Assembly: GCA_964535215.1 (NCBI GenBank)
Contig: CAZHST010000008.1
Location: 1 to 64,000 of the forward strand
Length of the DNA stretch: 64,000 nucleotides
Source of the DNA: JACQHM01 sp964535215
GTDB lineage: Bacteria; Methylomirabilota; Methylomirabilia; Methylomirabilales; JACQHM01
Reading direction: 5' to 3'
Of the stretch, positions 15,147-23,187 are shown piece by piece (the stretch's first letter is position 1; every line of letters begins with the position of its first letter). The translations under genes were made by a program, and so were the position numbers. Below the pieces are notes generated by a model, which was not told the DNA's origin, searched no databases, and saw only the letters and a list, made by a program, of their open reading frames with translations.

Positions 15147-16537
15147 GCCAGGCCGTAGCTCGAAGGGTCGAAGAGGTGGCCGTAGGTCTGGGTCATCTCC
15201 CCTATCAGCTCGCCCTCATCGGCGGGAAGGGAGGCCAGCTCCTCCTCGATCCGGTGGAGCCAGTGTTCCTCCAGACGGGAGAGGGCCAGATGGCCCGAGG
15301 CCACCCCATCCTTTAAGAGATCCACGGCGGCTTCCGCCGCGGCCACCGTCCGCCGGTAATCGTCCCTCTGACCGACGATAGCCCGGGCGATCTCAAAGGC
15401 CGCCTCGGGGGAGAGGACCATCGCCTGGGGGCTGGAGAATCGGTCAGAGGCCACGAGCCAGTCCCGCAGGGTGAGGGCCCCCCCTCTCTCCAGGGCGGTG
15501 TTCATCAGCCGACAATCGTAGATCAGAAGCTCGGTGAAGGCCTCGGGGGCGCTTCCCGAGAGCAGTCGGACGTTCTGGACCGACTCGTTGCTCCACAGGT
15601 CGCACGCGGCGGCGGCGATGTTCCCCAGGGGGCTAAAATGGGCACAGCTCGCCGATTTTCCTTCCATGGCGATGGGCCGTCCGGTGATGACCTTCAGCAC
15701 GGGACCTTCATAGGCGCAGTCCTTTGAAGGTCCGATGGCGCCGTGCTCAAAGGCCACCAGGCTCCTGGCCGCGCTCATCGCCCGATCCACCGCCGCCAGC
15801 ACCTCCGGGAGCAGCCGTTGGTGGGCCATCTGCATGGCGGTGTTGGCGAACCCGCAGGCGGAATCCCCCCCGGGGATGACCCCCTCCCGTGCCGTGCAGA
15901 CCCTGAAGATCTGATCCCAGAGCCACCCCATGTCGCGGGCGGCCAAGACCCCCAGGGCGAACACCAGGCCCCGGATGTCGCCGTAGAGCAAGGCCTGGTC
16001 GTGCACCTCCTTTCCTCCCACTGACTCAATGGAGAGGATATGGGCGCCCGCGTCGGCACAGCGCTCGAAGGATCGCTTCACCCTTTCCCAGGCCTCCCCG
16101 CTCCGGAGGGCGGGGGGTCGGTGCTGGTCCCTAAGGTCCGCCGGCGTGACGCGGAGGGCGGATTTGAGGCCATGGGTCTCATAGGCCCGTTTCAAGTGGT
16201 GGTGGAGGAGGGCGGTGATCTCGGCGCCCCACTCCGCCCGCTCCGTCATGGGCGGCAGGTGCTCGAACTCCAGGACAAGGCCGGGGGCCTGGAGGGCCAC
16301 CGCCCGGCGGAGGATCGCCTCAACCATCTCCTCATACTGGTCCACCACCTCTGCCCAGGTCTCTTCGGTGATGGAGCATGGCGGGAGGGTAAAGTTCACC
16401 TCAGGGTAGACCTGGCCGGCGCCGATGACAAGGTCAAACCCACAGCGGACCGGCTGGGGGGAGTGGCCGAAGATGAGATCCTCCGGGTGATGGATCGTCA
16501 ACCCGGTGTAGCGGATGGCCGGGAAGGGATTCGGCAT
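15143..16537 (-). CDS. mtaB: Methanol:corrinoid methyltransferase (MtaB-like)
   Basis: 464 aa, the expected size for MtaB. It binds methanol at zinc and passes the methyl group to the Co(I) corrinoid protein. The family zinc ligands are in place: Glu171 (SIESVGGKE), Cys228 (GDSACGFANTAMQ) and Cys274 (GPSKDCAYEGP), with spacings close to the Methanosarcina enzyme (57 and 46 residues). The ATG at 16537 follows GGAGGAG; an upstream GTG at 16552 would overlap tatD more and lacks spacing. It is co-transcribed with tatD, not with the corrinoid operon it presumably serves, but converges on that operon. Confidence 0.88.
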   Translation of the reverse strand: MPNPFPAIRYTGLTIHHPEDLIFGHSPQPVRCGFDLVIGAGQVYPEVNFTLPPCSITEETWAEVVDQYEEMVEAILRRAVALQAPGLVLEFEHLPPMTERAEWGAEITALLHHHLKRAYETHGLKSALRVTPADLRDQHRPPALRSGEAWERVKRSFERCADAGAHILSIESVGGKEVHDQALLYGDIRGLVFALGVLAARDMGWLWDQIFRVCTAREGVIPGGDSACGFANTAMQMAHQRLLPEVLAAVDRAMSAARSLVAFEHGAIGPSKDCAYEGPVLKVITGRPIAMEGKSASCAHFSPLGNIAAAACDLWSNESVQNVRLLSGSAPEAFTELLIYDCRLMNTALERGGALTLRDWLVASDRFSSPQAMVLSPEAAFEIARAIVGQRDDYRRTVAAAEAAVDLLKDGVASGHLALSRLEEHWLHRIEEELASLPADEGELIGEMTQTYGHLFDPSSYGLA

Positions 16538-16548
16538 GGGACTCCTCC

Positions 16549-17358
16549 TCACGAGAAGGCCTTGGGAAAGAGGCGTCTGGCATTCTCGGTGGTGACGGCA
16601 GCGACCTCCTCAACTGAGATGCCTTTCAGCTCCGCGATGGCCTGGCAGGCGATGGCGATGTTCTTCGGCTCGTTCCTGGCAGAAGGGTCAGGGCCGAGGA
16701 CGGGGGCGTCCGATTCCAGGAGGAGGGACTCCAGGGGGAGTCTTCGGACGAGCTTCTGCTTCTGGGGCGACCGGACGACGGAGGGGGGGATGGAGAAGAG
16801 ATAGCCCTCGGCAACCCCCTCCAGGGCGGCCGAGACCTTACCGTCGAAGGCGTGGAGGAGGACCCGGCGGGCCCCGTGCTCCTTTAAAAAGGTGATGGTC
16901 GTTCGGCCGGCCGAGCGGGAGTGGACGTTCAAGGGGAGGTCGAGGTCGTTCCCCAGGTGGACGAAGCAGGCCAGGATCCTCCGCTGGATCTCCCGGTCGG
17001 CCTCCTCCCGGATGACCCAGTAATCGAGGCCCACCTCGCCGATGGCCACCAGGCGGTCCTGGTGCTTTTTGATGAACTCGATGACCGCCTGGGCATGATC
17101 CTGGTCCACGACGGTGGGGTGGAGGCCGGCGCAGGGCTTGACCATTGGATACCGCTCGGCCAACTGGAGGTTCCGCTTGGCGTCCTCTAATGTCTCTCCC
17201 ACGGCCAGGATCCGTTCGACGCCGGCGGTGGCCGCCTCTTGGAGGACAGCCTCCAGGTCCGCGGCGAACTCCTCCGCCGAGAGATGGGCGTGGACATCAA
17301 CAAGCCTGGACCGGTTCACCTGTTGCCGTCCGGACACCACGACCTCCGACGGGACCAT
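16549..17358 (-). CDS. TatD-family metal-dependent hydrolase
   Basis: 269 aa, a TIM-barrel amidohydrolase of the TatD type (DNase or related hydrolase). Metal-site motifs are visible: DVHAHL near residue 22, IGEVGLDY, LNVHSRSAG, LLHAFDG and LLESDAPVL. The ATG at 17358 is chosen because a strong minus-strand promoter has its -10 at 17394-17389, which excludes longer starts. Position directly ahead of mtaB suggests either a housekeeping leading gene or a link to methyl metabolism; TatD-like proteins do turn up in methyltransferase clusters but a role there is unproven. Confidence 0.88.
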   Translation of the reverse strand: MVPSEVVVSGRQQVNRSRLVDVHAHLSAEEFAADLEAVLQEAATAGVERILAVGETLEDAKRNLQLAERYPMVKPCAGLHPTVVDQDHAQAVIEFIKKHQDRLVAIGEVGLDYWVIREEADREIQRRILACFVHLGNDLDLPLNVHSRSAGRTTITFLKEHGARRVLLHAFDGKVSAALEGVAEGYLFSIPPSVVRSPQKQKLVRRLPLESLLLESDAPVLGPDPSARNEPKNIAIACQAIAELKGISVEEVAAVTTENARRLFPKAFS

Positions 17359-17388
17359 TCCCTTACGAGAGAAGGATTGGTACGCTTC

Positions 17389-17417
17389 TGTATACCCTTC
17401 ACCGGCTGCCTTGTCAA
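17389..17417 (-). promoter_or_regulatory. Promoter of tatD-mtaB
   Basis: On the minus strand: perfect -35 TTGACA (17417-17412), 17-bp spacer, -10 TATACA (17394-17389). Transcription would start about 25 nt before the tatD ATG. No riboswitch or operator palindrome is apparent in the short leader. Confidence 0.8.
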
Positions 17418-17440
17418 GAACGCCTCCCAGACCCTTTGGG

Positions 17441-17469
17441 TTGTTGAGAAGGGTTAAAGGGTGTAAAAT
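17441..17469 (+). promoter_or_regulatory. Promoter of the small coiled-coil protein gene
   Basis: -35 TTGTTG (17441-17446), 17-bp spacer, -10 TAAAAT (17464-17469), 48 bp ahead of the ATG at 17517. Confidence 0.6.
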
Positions 17470-17516
17470 GGCAATGGGAGGACGGGAAGCGGAACCTCCT
17501 AAAGGAGGCAGGTGGA

Positions 17517-17891
17517 ATGAAACCGACAACGATCCGGCTCGCCGAGATAAGGCTGAAAGAACTGGCTGACGAGTTGGGAACGGTCCGGGCGGAGCTGAAA
17601 AAACTCTCAGCGCTGGAACGGTCCCTCTCGGGTCAGCTCAAAAGCGAGCTGAAAGCCCACGGGTTGAAAGAACTCCAGGGGGACCGCTACGAGGTCCGCC
17701 TCGTCCGGGCAGAGCAACTCAAGGTCTCCCCCGAGGGCTTCTACAAGCTTGTCCCCCTGGAGGCGTTCTTGAAGGCCGTCGAGGTGATCCCCAAACGAGC
17801 GCGGGAGTGGGTCGGGAAGCGGGAGCTGAAGGAGATCTCCGAGGTGACCCCCGTGGAGACCCTCATTGTCCAGGAGCGGAAGAGGGCGTAG
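17517..17891 (+). CDS. Small charged coiled-coil protein, unknown function
   Basis: 124 aa with AAAGGAGGCAGGTGGA upstream, a strong Shine-Dalgarno. The first half is strongly helical and charged (RLKELADELGTVRAELKK, ALERSLSGQLKSELKAHG), likely a coiled coil. The rest is a small mixed domain (YEVRLVRAEQLKVSPEGFY, then VIPKRAREWVGKREL). I do not recognise the family. There is some general resemblance to small phage or plasmid proteins with N-terminal coiled coils, but there are no phage genes nearby. It sits alone between the divergent tatD promoter and the ccm operon. Confidence 0.7.
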   Translation: MKPTTIRLAEIRLKELADELGTVRAELKKLSALERSLSGQLKSELKAHGLKELQGDRYEVRLVRAEQLKVSPEGFYKLVPLEAFLKAVEVIPKRAREWVGKRELKEISEVTPVETLIVQERKRA

Positions 17892-17910
17892 CGGATTGCC
17901 AAACGGAGGC

Positions 17911-17938
17911 TTGACTCCCCCGGGGAAGTGTGTAATCC
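17911..17938 (+). promoter_or_regulatory. Possible promoter of the ccm operon
   Basis: -35 TTGACT (17911-17916), 16-bp spacer, weak -10 TAATCC (17933-17938), 38 bp before ccmA. The -10 is poor, so confidence is limited. Confidence 0.4.
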
Positions 17939-17975
17939 TAGACTTTGAAAAATCCCTTTTCCCTCAGGGAGACCG

Positions 17976-18704
17976 ATGGAGCCAGGGAACCGGGAAGAGT
18001 GGGCTATAGACGTCCATGGTCTCTTCAAGGTCTTCGGATCCCATCCGGCCTTGAGGGGTGTTGATTTAAGGCTCGAGCGCGGCCAGCTCCTTACCCTCTT
18101 CGGCCCGAACGGGGCCGGGAAGACGACCCTCCTGAAAGTTCTGGCGACGGCCATGAAGCCGACAGCCGGTGGGGGGAAGGTCCTGGGATTTGACCTCCTT
18201 CGCGAGCGGGAGGAGATCCGGAGGCGGATCGGGGTCCTGGCCCACGGCACCCATCTCTACGAGGACCTGACGGCCCTGGAAAACCTCCACTTCTTCATGG
18301 CCCTCTGGGGGATTGATGGTGGGCGGGCGCGGATCTTTAAAGCCATCGAGGCGGTGGAGCTCAACGGCGCGGCTGAGCAGCGGGTCAGGACCTTCTCCAG
18401 CGGGATGAAGCGGAGACTAACCCTGGCGAAGCTCATGCTGGCCGACCCGGAGCTGCTCCTCCTGGACGAGCCCCTGGCCGGCTTGGACCAGCAGGCCATG
18501 AAGATCCTGGAGCGGTACATCATGTCCTTGAAGGAAAGGGGGTGCTCCATCCTGATGTCTACCCATAGCCTGACCAGGGGCTATGACCTCGCCGACCGGA
18601 TCGCCATCGTCGCCTCCGGGAGGATCGTCTTTACCGAAGAAAAGGCGAAGATCAGCCTGGAGGAGCTGAAGAGGATCTACGCCGCCTCCACCGGGGAGGT
18701 CTAG
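17976..18704 (+). CDS. ccmA: Cytochrome c maturation ABC transporter ATP-binding protein CcmA
   Basis: 242 aa. Walker A GPNGAGKTTLLK (near residues 44-55), signature FSSGMKRRLTLA, Walker B LLLLDEPLAGLD. CcmA hydrolyses ATP to release haem-loaded CcmE from the CcmB/CcmC complex. Assignment to CcmA among ABC ATPases rests on the directly following ccmB, C, D, E, F genes; the ccmB ATG immediately follows the stop codon. Confidence 0.92.
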   Translation: MEPGNREEWAIDVHGLFKVFGSHPALRGVDLRLERGQLLTLFGPNGAGKTTLLKVLATAMKPTAGGGKVLGFDLLREREEIRRRIGVLAHGTHLYEDLTALENLHFFMALWGIDGGRARIFKAIEAVELNGAAEQRVRTFSSGMKRRLTLAKLMLADPELLLLDEPLAGLDQQAMKILERYIMSLKERGCSILMSTHSLTRGYDLADRIAIVASGRIVFTEEKAKISLEELKRIYAASTGEV

Positions 18705-19382
18705 ATGAAGTTTGCCAGACGGGCCTTCACCATCACCTGGAAGGACCTCCTCACGGAGCGGCGGACGAAGGAGCAGGTGAATTCCCTGGCCTATTTCGCT
18801 GTTCTCCTCCTGTTTCTCTTCCAGTTTGCTATCGGCCCGGACCAGGCCAAGATCCGGGAGGCGGCCCCCGGGCTCCTCTGGTTGAGCTTCATCCTCACGG
18901 GGATCCTGGGGCTCGGTCGGGCCTTTCAGGTCGAGCGGGAGAACGAGTGCTTGGAAGGCCTCCTCCTCTCCCCTATCGATCGGGAGGCCATTTTCCTGGG
19001 GAAGCTCTTGGGAAACACCATCGTGATGCTCCTCCTCTCCTTCTTCCTCCTCCCCCTCTTCGCCGTGTTCTACAACCTGGACCTCTGGCGGTCTCTCCCC
19101 TCCATCCTGGTCGTTGTCTTCCTGGGGATCTTCGGGTTCGCCGTGGTGGGCACCCTCTACTCGGCCATGACTGCCAATGTGCGGGCCAGGGAGCTCCTCT
19201 TCCCGCTCCTCCTCCTCCCCCTGGTGGTCCCGGTCCTCCTGGCTTCTGTGACCGCGACCGAGATCCTGATGGAGGGGGGGTCTCTCTCGAAGGCCATGCG
19301 GGGACTCCAGCTCCTGGTCGGCTTCGACATCATCTTCCTGGTGGTCGCCCTCTTGGCCTTCGAGTTCGTGGTGGAGGAGTAG
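18705..19382 (+). CDS. ccmB: Cytochrome c maturation ABC transporter permease CcmB
   Basis: 225 aa with six predicted transmembrane helices. CcmB typical features: the N-terminal WKDLLTERRTKEQ, then the central ENECLEGLLLSPIDREAIF segment between helices. It works with CcmA and CcmC to deliver haem to CcmE in the inner membrane. Its start codon directly abuts the ccmA stop and ccmC begins one base after its own stop. Confidence 0.93.
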   Translation: MKFARRAFTITWKDLLTERRTKEQVNSLAYFAVLLLFLFQFAIGPDQAKIREAAPGLLWLSFILTGILGLGRAFQVERENECLEGLLLSPIDREAIFLGKLLGNTIVMLLLSFFLLPLFAVFYNLDLWRSLPSILVVVFLGIFGFAVVGTLYSAMTANVRARELLFPLLLLPLVVPVLLASVTATEILMEGGSLSKAMRGLQLLVGFDIIFLVVALLAFEFVVEE

Positions 19383-19383
19383 G

Positions 19384-20070
19384 GTGAACAACAGCTTCCT
19401 TCGACCGCTTGGACCGCTCCTGGGGCCCGTTGCCTTGATCACCTTGGCCCTCGGGCTCTTCCTGGCCTTTGGCTACGCCCCGCCCGATGCCATCCAGGGG
19501 AACGTCCAGCGGATCATGTACATCCATGTCCCGGCGATTCTCACCGCCTATGTGGCCTTCGGCGTGGTCTTTTTCGGCAGCCTTCGCTACCTTTGGACGA
19601 GGAAGGTCCGTTGGGATGCTATCGCCGCCTCCTCCGCCGAGATCGGGGTTGTCTTCACCGGCCTCAACCTCTTGACAGGATCCATCTGGGGGAAGCCCAC
19701 GTGGGGGACCTGGTGGACCTGGGATGCCAGGCTCACGACCACGGCTCTCCTCTTCGTGATCTACATCGGGTACCTGATGCTCCGGGCCTTTGTGGAGGAG
19801 CCCGAGCGGAGGGCTCGGTATGCGGCCGTGGTAGGAATCCTGGGCGCCCTGGACATCCCCTTGATTCACATGTCCGTTGTGTGGTTCAGGACCCTCCATC
19901 AGCCTTCCTCCATCATTAGGGAGGGGGGGCCCAGCATGGCCCCCTCCATGCTCTTCACCCTTTTGTTCAACGTCTTGGCTTTTGTCCTCCTCTACCTCTA
20001 CCTCCTGAAAGATCGGATCCGGCTGGCGGAGCTGGAGCAGGAGGTAGGGAAGGTGAGGCTGGAGGTCTAG
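19384..20070 (+). CDS. ccmC: Haem-handling membrane protein CcmC
   Basis: 228 aa, six transmembrane helices. The tryptophan-rich WWD signature is visible as TWGTWWTWDARLTT. Conserved haem-ligand His residues occur in YIHVPA and IHMSVVWFR. CcmC attaches haem covalently to periplasmic CcmE. GTG start immediately after the ccmB stop; the preceding codons supply GGTGGAGGAGT as Shine-Dalgarno. Confidence 0.94.
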   Translation: MNNSFLRPLGPLLGPVALITLALGLFLAFGYAPPDAIQGNVQRIMYIHVPAILTAYVAFGVVFFGSLRYLWTRKVRWDAIAASSAEIGVVFTGLNLLTGSIWGKPTWGTWWTWDARLTTTALLFVIYIGYLMLRAFVEEPERRARYAAVVGILGALDIPLIHMSVVWFRTLHQPSSIIREGGPSMAPSMLFTLLFNVLAFVLLYLYLLKDRIRLAELEQEVGKVRLEV

Positions 20071-20214
20071 ATGCTGGACCATTGGGGCTATACCCTCTCA
20101 GCGTACCTCCTGACCTTTGGGGGCCTGCTCGGCTATTGGCTCTCAATTCGAAGGAGGATCACGAAGCGGGAACAAGAGCTCTCCTACCTTCTGAAGGGGA
20201 GGAAAGGGCGATGA
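20071..20214 (+). CDS. ccmD: Small membrane protein CcmD
   Basis: 47 aa. Begins MLDHWGYTLSAYLLTFGG, one transmembrane helix (about 8-27), then a basic tail with RRRITKREQELSYLLKG. Size, topology, and position between ccmC and ccmE match CcmD, which stabilises CcmE in the CcmABCD complex. The ATG directly follows the ccmC stop, and its TGA overlaps the ccmE ATG (ATGA). Confidence 0.88.
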   Translation: MLDHWGYTLSAYLLTFGGLLGYWLSIRRRITKREQELSYLLKGRKGR

Positions 20215-20651
20215 AGCGGAGGACGAAGCTCTTGGTCGGGGGAACGGTGATCCTTGTAGCCATTGCTTTCCTGGTCATTGGGGGCTTGAAGGAGGCGGTG
20301 GTCTACTTTGTGACCCCGAGCGAACTCCAGGCCCAGGGGTCTTCGGCGTACGGGAAGGCCTTCCGCCTGGGAGGGATGGTGGCGGAGGGGTCGCTCAAAT
20401 GGGAGCCAAAAACCTTGCAGCTCTCCTTCGAGCTCACCGACGGTCAGGCGAAGGTCCTTGTCCTCCACAAAGGGACCCCCCCTGACCTCTTTGGGGAGGG
20501 GAGGGGAGCGGTGGTGGAGGGGACCTACACCAAAGAAGGACTCTTCCGGGCCAGCATGATCATGGCCAAGCACTCGGAAGAGTACAAGCCCCCTTCGAGG
20601 GAAACCAAGGCGGAGTATGAGAGGCTGCTCAAGACCCTGTCGGAGCCTTAA
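20211..20651 (+). CDS. ccmE: Haem chaperone CcmE
   Basis: 146 aa. N-terminal membrane anchor (about 7-25) followed by the OB-fold periplasmic domain. The covalent haem-binding site HSEEY (His121, Tyr125) is in the position of the E. coli HxxxY motif, so this is the His-type, not the Cys-type CcmE of some anaerobes. LGGMVAEGSLKWEP and KGTPPDLFGEGRGAVVEG are family blocks. The chosen ATG overlaps the ccmD stop. Confidence 0.93.
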   Translation: MKRRTKLLVGGTVILVAIAFLVIGGLKEAVVYFVTPSELQAQGSSAYGKAFRLGGMVAEGSLKWEPKTLQLSFELTDGQAKVLVLHKGTPPDLFGEGRGAVVEGTYTKEGLFRASMIMAKHSEEYKPPSRETKAEYERLLKTLSEP

Positions 20652-20660
20652 GGAGGGACG

Positions 20661-22664
20661 ATGACAGCCGAGATCGGCTATGGGAGTTTGATCATCGCCC
20701 TGGTCTCTGCCGTCTACGGGATCGGGGCCTCCATCCTCGCAGCCCGGCGGCAACGGGCGGACCTCCTCCAGAGCGCCCAGAACAGCGTCGTCGCCCATTT
20801 CCTGGCGGTGGGGGCGGCGTTTGTGGCCTTGGAGTATGCCTTCATCAAAAGCGACTTCAGCCTCCGGTTCGTCGCCTTCAACTCCGCCTCCACCTATCCC
20901 CTCTGGTACAAAATCGCCGGGCTCTGGTCGGCCCTGGAGGGCTCGATCCTCCTCTGGGCCTTCCTCCAGGCCGGTTACACGCTCCTGGTGGTCTTCTCGG
21001 TGAGAAAGCGCCAGCCGGAGCTTCTGCCCTCCGTGATGGCGGTCCTCCTTGCCATCTCAGCCTTCTTCCTCCTCGTCATGCTGATCCCGGCTAACCCCTT
21101 CGAGCGTTTGACTCCGGTCCCGCCGGAGGGGAGGGGGATGAACCCCCTCCTGGAAGACACCAGCATGCTGCTCCACCCCCTGCTCCTCTACTCAGGCTAT
21201 GTGGGCTTCTCCATCCCCTTCGCCTTCGGGATGGCGGCCCTCCTGACCGGACACCTCTCGGAGGAGTGGATTTTGGCCACCCGTCGCTGGACGGTGCTGG
21301 CCTGGCTCTTCCTGACCGGCGGCATCCTCATGGGCGGGTGGTGGTCGTATCATGTCCTCGGCTGGGGGGGGTACTGGGCCTGGGACCCCGTGGAGAACGC
21401 CTCCATCATGCCCTGGTTCACAGGGACAGCCTTCCTCCACTCGGTGATGCTCCAGGAGAAGCGGCAGATGCTCAAGGTCTGGAACCTGGTCCTGATCACC
21501 CTCACCTTCTTCCTGGTCCTCTTTGGGACCTTCTTGACGCGAAGCGGGGTGCTCTCCTCGGTCCACGCCTTTGCCGAAGGGCTGATCGGCCCCTTCTTCT
21601 TAGGCTTTCTGGCCCTCGTCCTCCTGGGTGCCACGGCCCTGCTGGTCCTGCGGGCCGACCGGCTGAAAGGGCAGGGTGAGCTGGACTCCCTCCTCTCCCG
21701 GGAGAGTGCCTTTTTGCTGAACAACCTGGTCCTGGTGGGCCTCTGCTTCACGGTCTTTTTGGGAACGATCTTCCCCCTGCTGGCCGAAGCCGTCCGGGGG
21801 GTGAAGGTAAGTGTGGGGGCGCCCTATTTCAACCAGGTGGCGGTGCCCTTGGGAGTGGCCTTGCTCATCCTCATAGGGGTGGGGCCCCTGATCGCCTGGC
21901 GGCGGGCTTCCTGGGACAGTCTCCGGCGGAGCCTCCTCCTCCCCAGCCTGCTTGCCCTGGGGGGAGGGGGGCTGGGGTTCCTCCTGGGGGTCCGGCGCCC
22001 CGGGGTCCTCATCACGCTGGCAGCGGTCCTCTTCATCCTCCTGACGGGGGTCTCGGAGTTTTACCGGGGGGCGCGGGCCCGGCAGCGGCTCTATGGGGAA
22101 GGGTTCGTAACGGCCCTGATCAACCTCACCCTCCGGAACCGGCGGCGTTATGGGGGGTTCATCGTGCATGGGGGGGTGGCGCTGGTCGCCCTCGGCATCG
22201 CCTTTTCCTCCTCGTACCAGCTGGAGGTGGAGACGACGCTGCGGCCGGGGGAGGCCCTGACCGTTGGAGCGTATCGGCTGCAGTTCAACGGGTTACGGGC
22301 CGTCCAGGGGCCGACGCACGTGAAGGTGGAGGCGGCCTTGCTTACGACGAACCAGGGGAAGCCCCTGGGGACCCTTCGGCCGGCCCTCCGGTTCTACGAG
22401 CGGGAGCAGAACCCTATCGCCGAGGTGGACTACCGGATCGGCTTCAAGGAGGATCTCTACGTGATCCTGGGGCGGGTCGAGCGGGACGGGCGGGAGATCG
22501 CCGTCAAGGCCTTGGTGAATCCGATGGTCACCTGGATCTGGCTGGGGGGGGCGGTGATGGCCCTGGGGGGCCTTTTGGCCCTTTGGCCCGAGCGGTGGTT
22601 CGGCCGGTCCCGCCTGGTTCCACCCCCTGAGGAGAAACGGCTCCTGGTCGGGAGCCGCAGGTAG
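20661..22664 (+). CDS. ccmF: Cytochrome c haem lyase subunit CcmF
   Basis: 667 aa, the usual length, with about 13-15 transmembrane helices. The WWD signature is present as GGYWAWDPVENASIMPW, preceded by the WWSYHVLGWGG segment. A large periplasmic domain near the C-terminus (about 510-620) carries LEVETTLRPGEALTVG and ALVNPMVTWIWLGG. CcmF joins haem from CcmE to apocytochrome c together with CcmH. It implies several c-type cytochromes in the organism, none of which is in the window. Confidence 0.95.
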   Translation: MTAEIGYGSLIIALVSAVYGIGASILAARRQRADLLQSAQNSVVAHFLAVGAAFVALEYAFIKSDFSLRFVAFNSASTYPLWYKIAGLWSALEGSILLWAFLQAGYTLLVVFSVRKRQPELLPSVMAVLLAISAFFLLVMLIPANPFERLTPVPPEGRGMNPLLEDTSMLLHPLLLYSGYVGFSIPFAFGMAALLTGHLSEEWILATRRWTVLAWLFLTGGILMGGWWSYHVLGWGGYWAWDPVENASIMPWFTGTAFLHSVMLQEKRQMLKVWNLVLITLTFFLVLFGTFLTRSGVLSSVHAFAEGLIGPFFLGFLALVLLGATALLVLRADRLKGQGELDSLLSRESAFLLNNLVLVGLCFTVFLGTIFPLLAEAVRGVKVSVGAPYFNQVAVPLGVALLILIGVGPLIAWRRASWDSLRRSLLLPSLLALGGGGLGFLLGVRRPGVLITLAAVLFILLTGVSEFYRGARARQRLYGEGFVTALINLTLRNRRRYGGFIVHGGVALVALGIAFSSSYQLEVETTLRPGEALTVGAYRLQFNGLRAVQGPTHVKVEAALLTTNQGKPLGTLRPALRFYEREQNPIAEVDYRIGFKEDLYVILGRVERDGREIAVKALVNPMVTWIWLGGAVMALGGLLALWPERWFGRSRLVPPPEEKRLLVGSRR

Positions 22665-22677
22665 CAGGAGGTGTCCG

Positions 22678-23157
22678 ATGGAAAGCCATCGTCTGGAACA
22701 GCTCTTGCTGGTCCTGTTCCTGGGCCTTGCCTGGTCCTTTTCCCCGCCCGGGGCCTTCGGCGTCCAGGCCGATCTCGAGGCAAGGGTTCGAGCCATTGCC
22801 GCGGAGCTTCGCTGCCCTGTCTGCCAGAACCTCTCGGTAATGGATTCCCCGTCGGAGCTGGCCCAGGAGATGCGAAGCCTGATCAGGGAGCGTCTCCTCC
22901 TGGGGGAGAATGAGGAGCAGGTCAAGGCCTACTTCGTGCAGAAGTACGGGGAGTGGGTCCTCCTGGCCCCGCCGAAGAAGGGGTTCAACCTGCTGGTCTG
23001 GATCCTCCCGTTCCTGGCCGTGTTCGGGGGCTTGGGGGGGATCATGCTGGCCCTCCGAAAATGGGTCAAGCGGGGGCGGCAGCCCAAACCGGGGCCGGAG
23101 ATCGCCGCCCCCTACCAGGAACGACTCCATCGGGAACTCGCCGACTGGGACCTTTGA
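22678..23157 (+). CDS. ccmH: Cytochrome c maturation thioredoxin-like protein CcmH (CycL)
   Basis: 159 aa. Signal peptide (about 10-28), then the redox motif LRCPVCQNLSV with the CxxC pair that reduces the apocytochrome disulfide. The downstream helical part and GEWVLLAPPKKGFN precede a C-terminal transmembrane helix (about 103-122). This is the short CcmH; the TPR part is a separate gene (next). The partner reductant CcmG is not encoded in this cluster. Confidence 0.93.
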   Translation: MESHRLEQLLLVLFLGLAWSFSPPGAFGVQADLEARVRAIAAELRCPVCQNLSVMDSPSELAQEMRSLIRERLLLGENEEQVKAYFVQKYGEWVLLAPPKKGFNLLVWILPFLAVFGGLGGIMLALRKWVKRGRQPKPGPEIAAPYQERLHRELADWDL

Positions 23158-23187
23158 GATCGGCAGGGGGAAAGGGGAGGCTTCACG

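Noticed and set aside
17359..17529. Longer TatD start at 17529
   Set aside because: A consensus promoter for tatD has its -35/-10 at 17417-17389, inside the longer frame; the extra residues are not TatD-like.
18417..19442. Long minus-strand open frame across ccmB
   Set aside because: Its product is a Glu/His/Gln-rich low-complexity protein, the reverse reading of a GC-rich membrane-protein gene. The ccmB frame on the plus strand is unambiguous. The same applies to the long antisense frames across nuoL, nuoM, nuoN, pilB and pilC.
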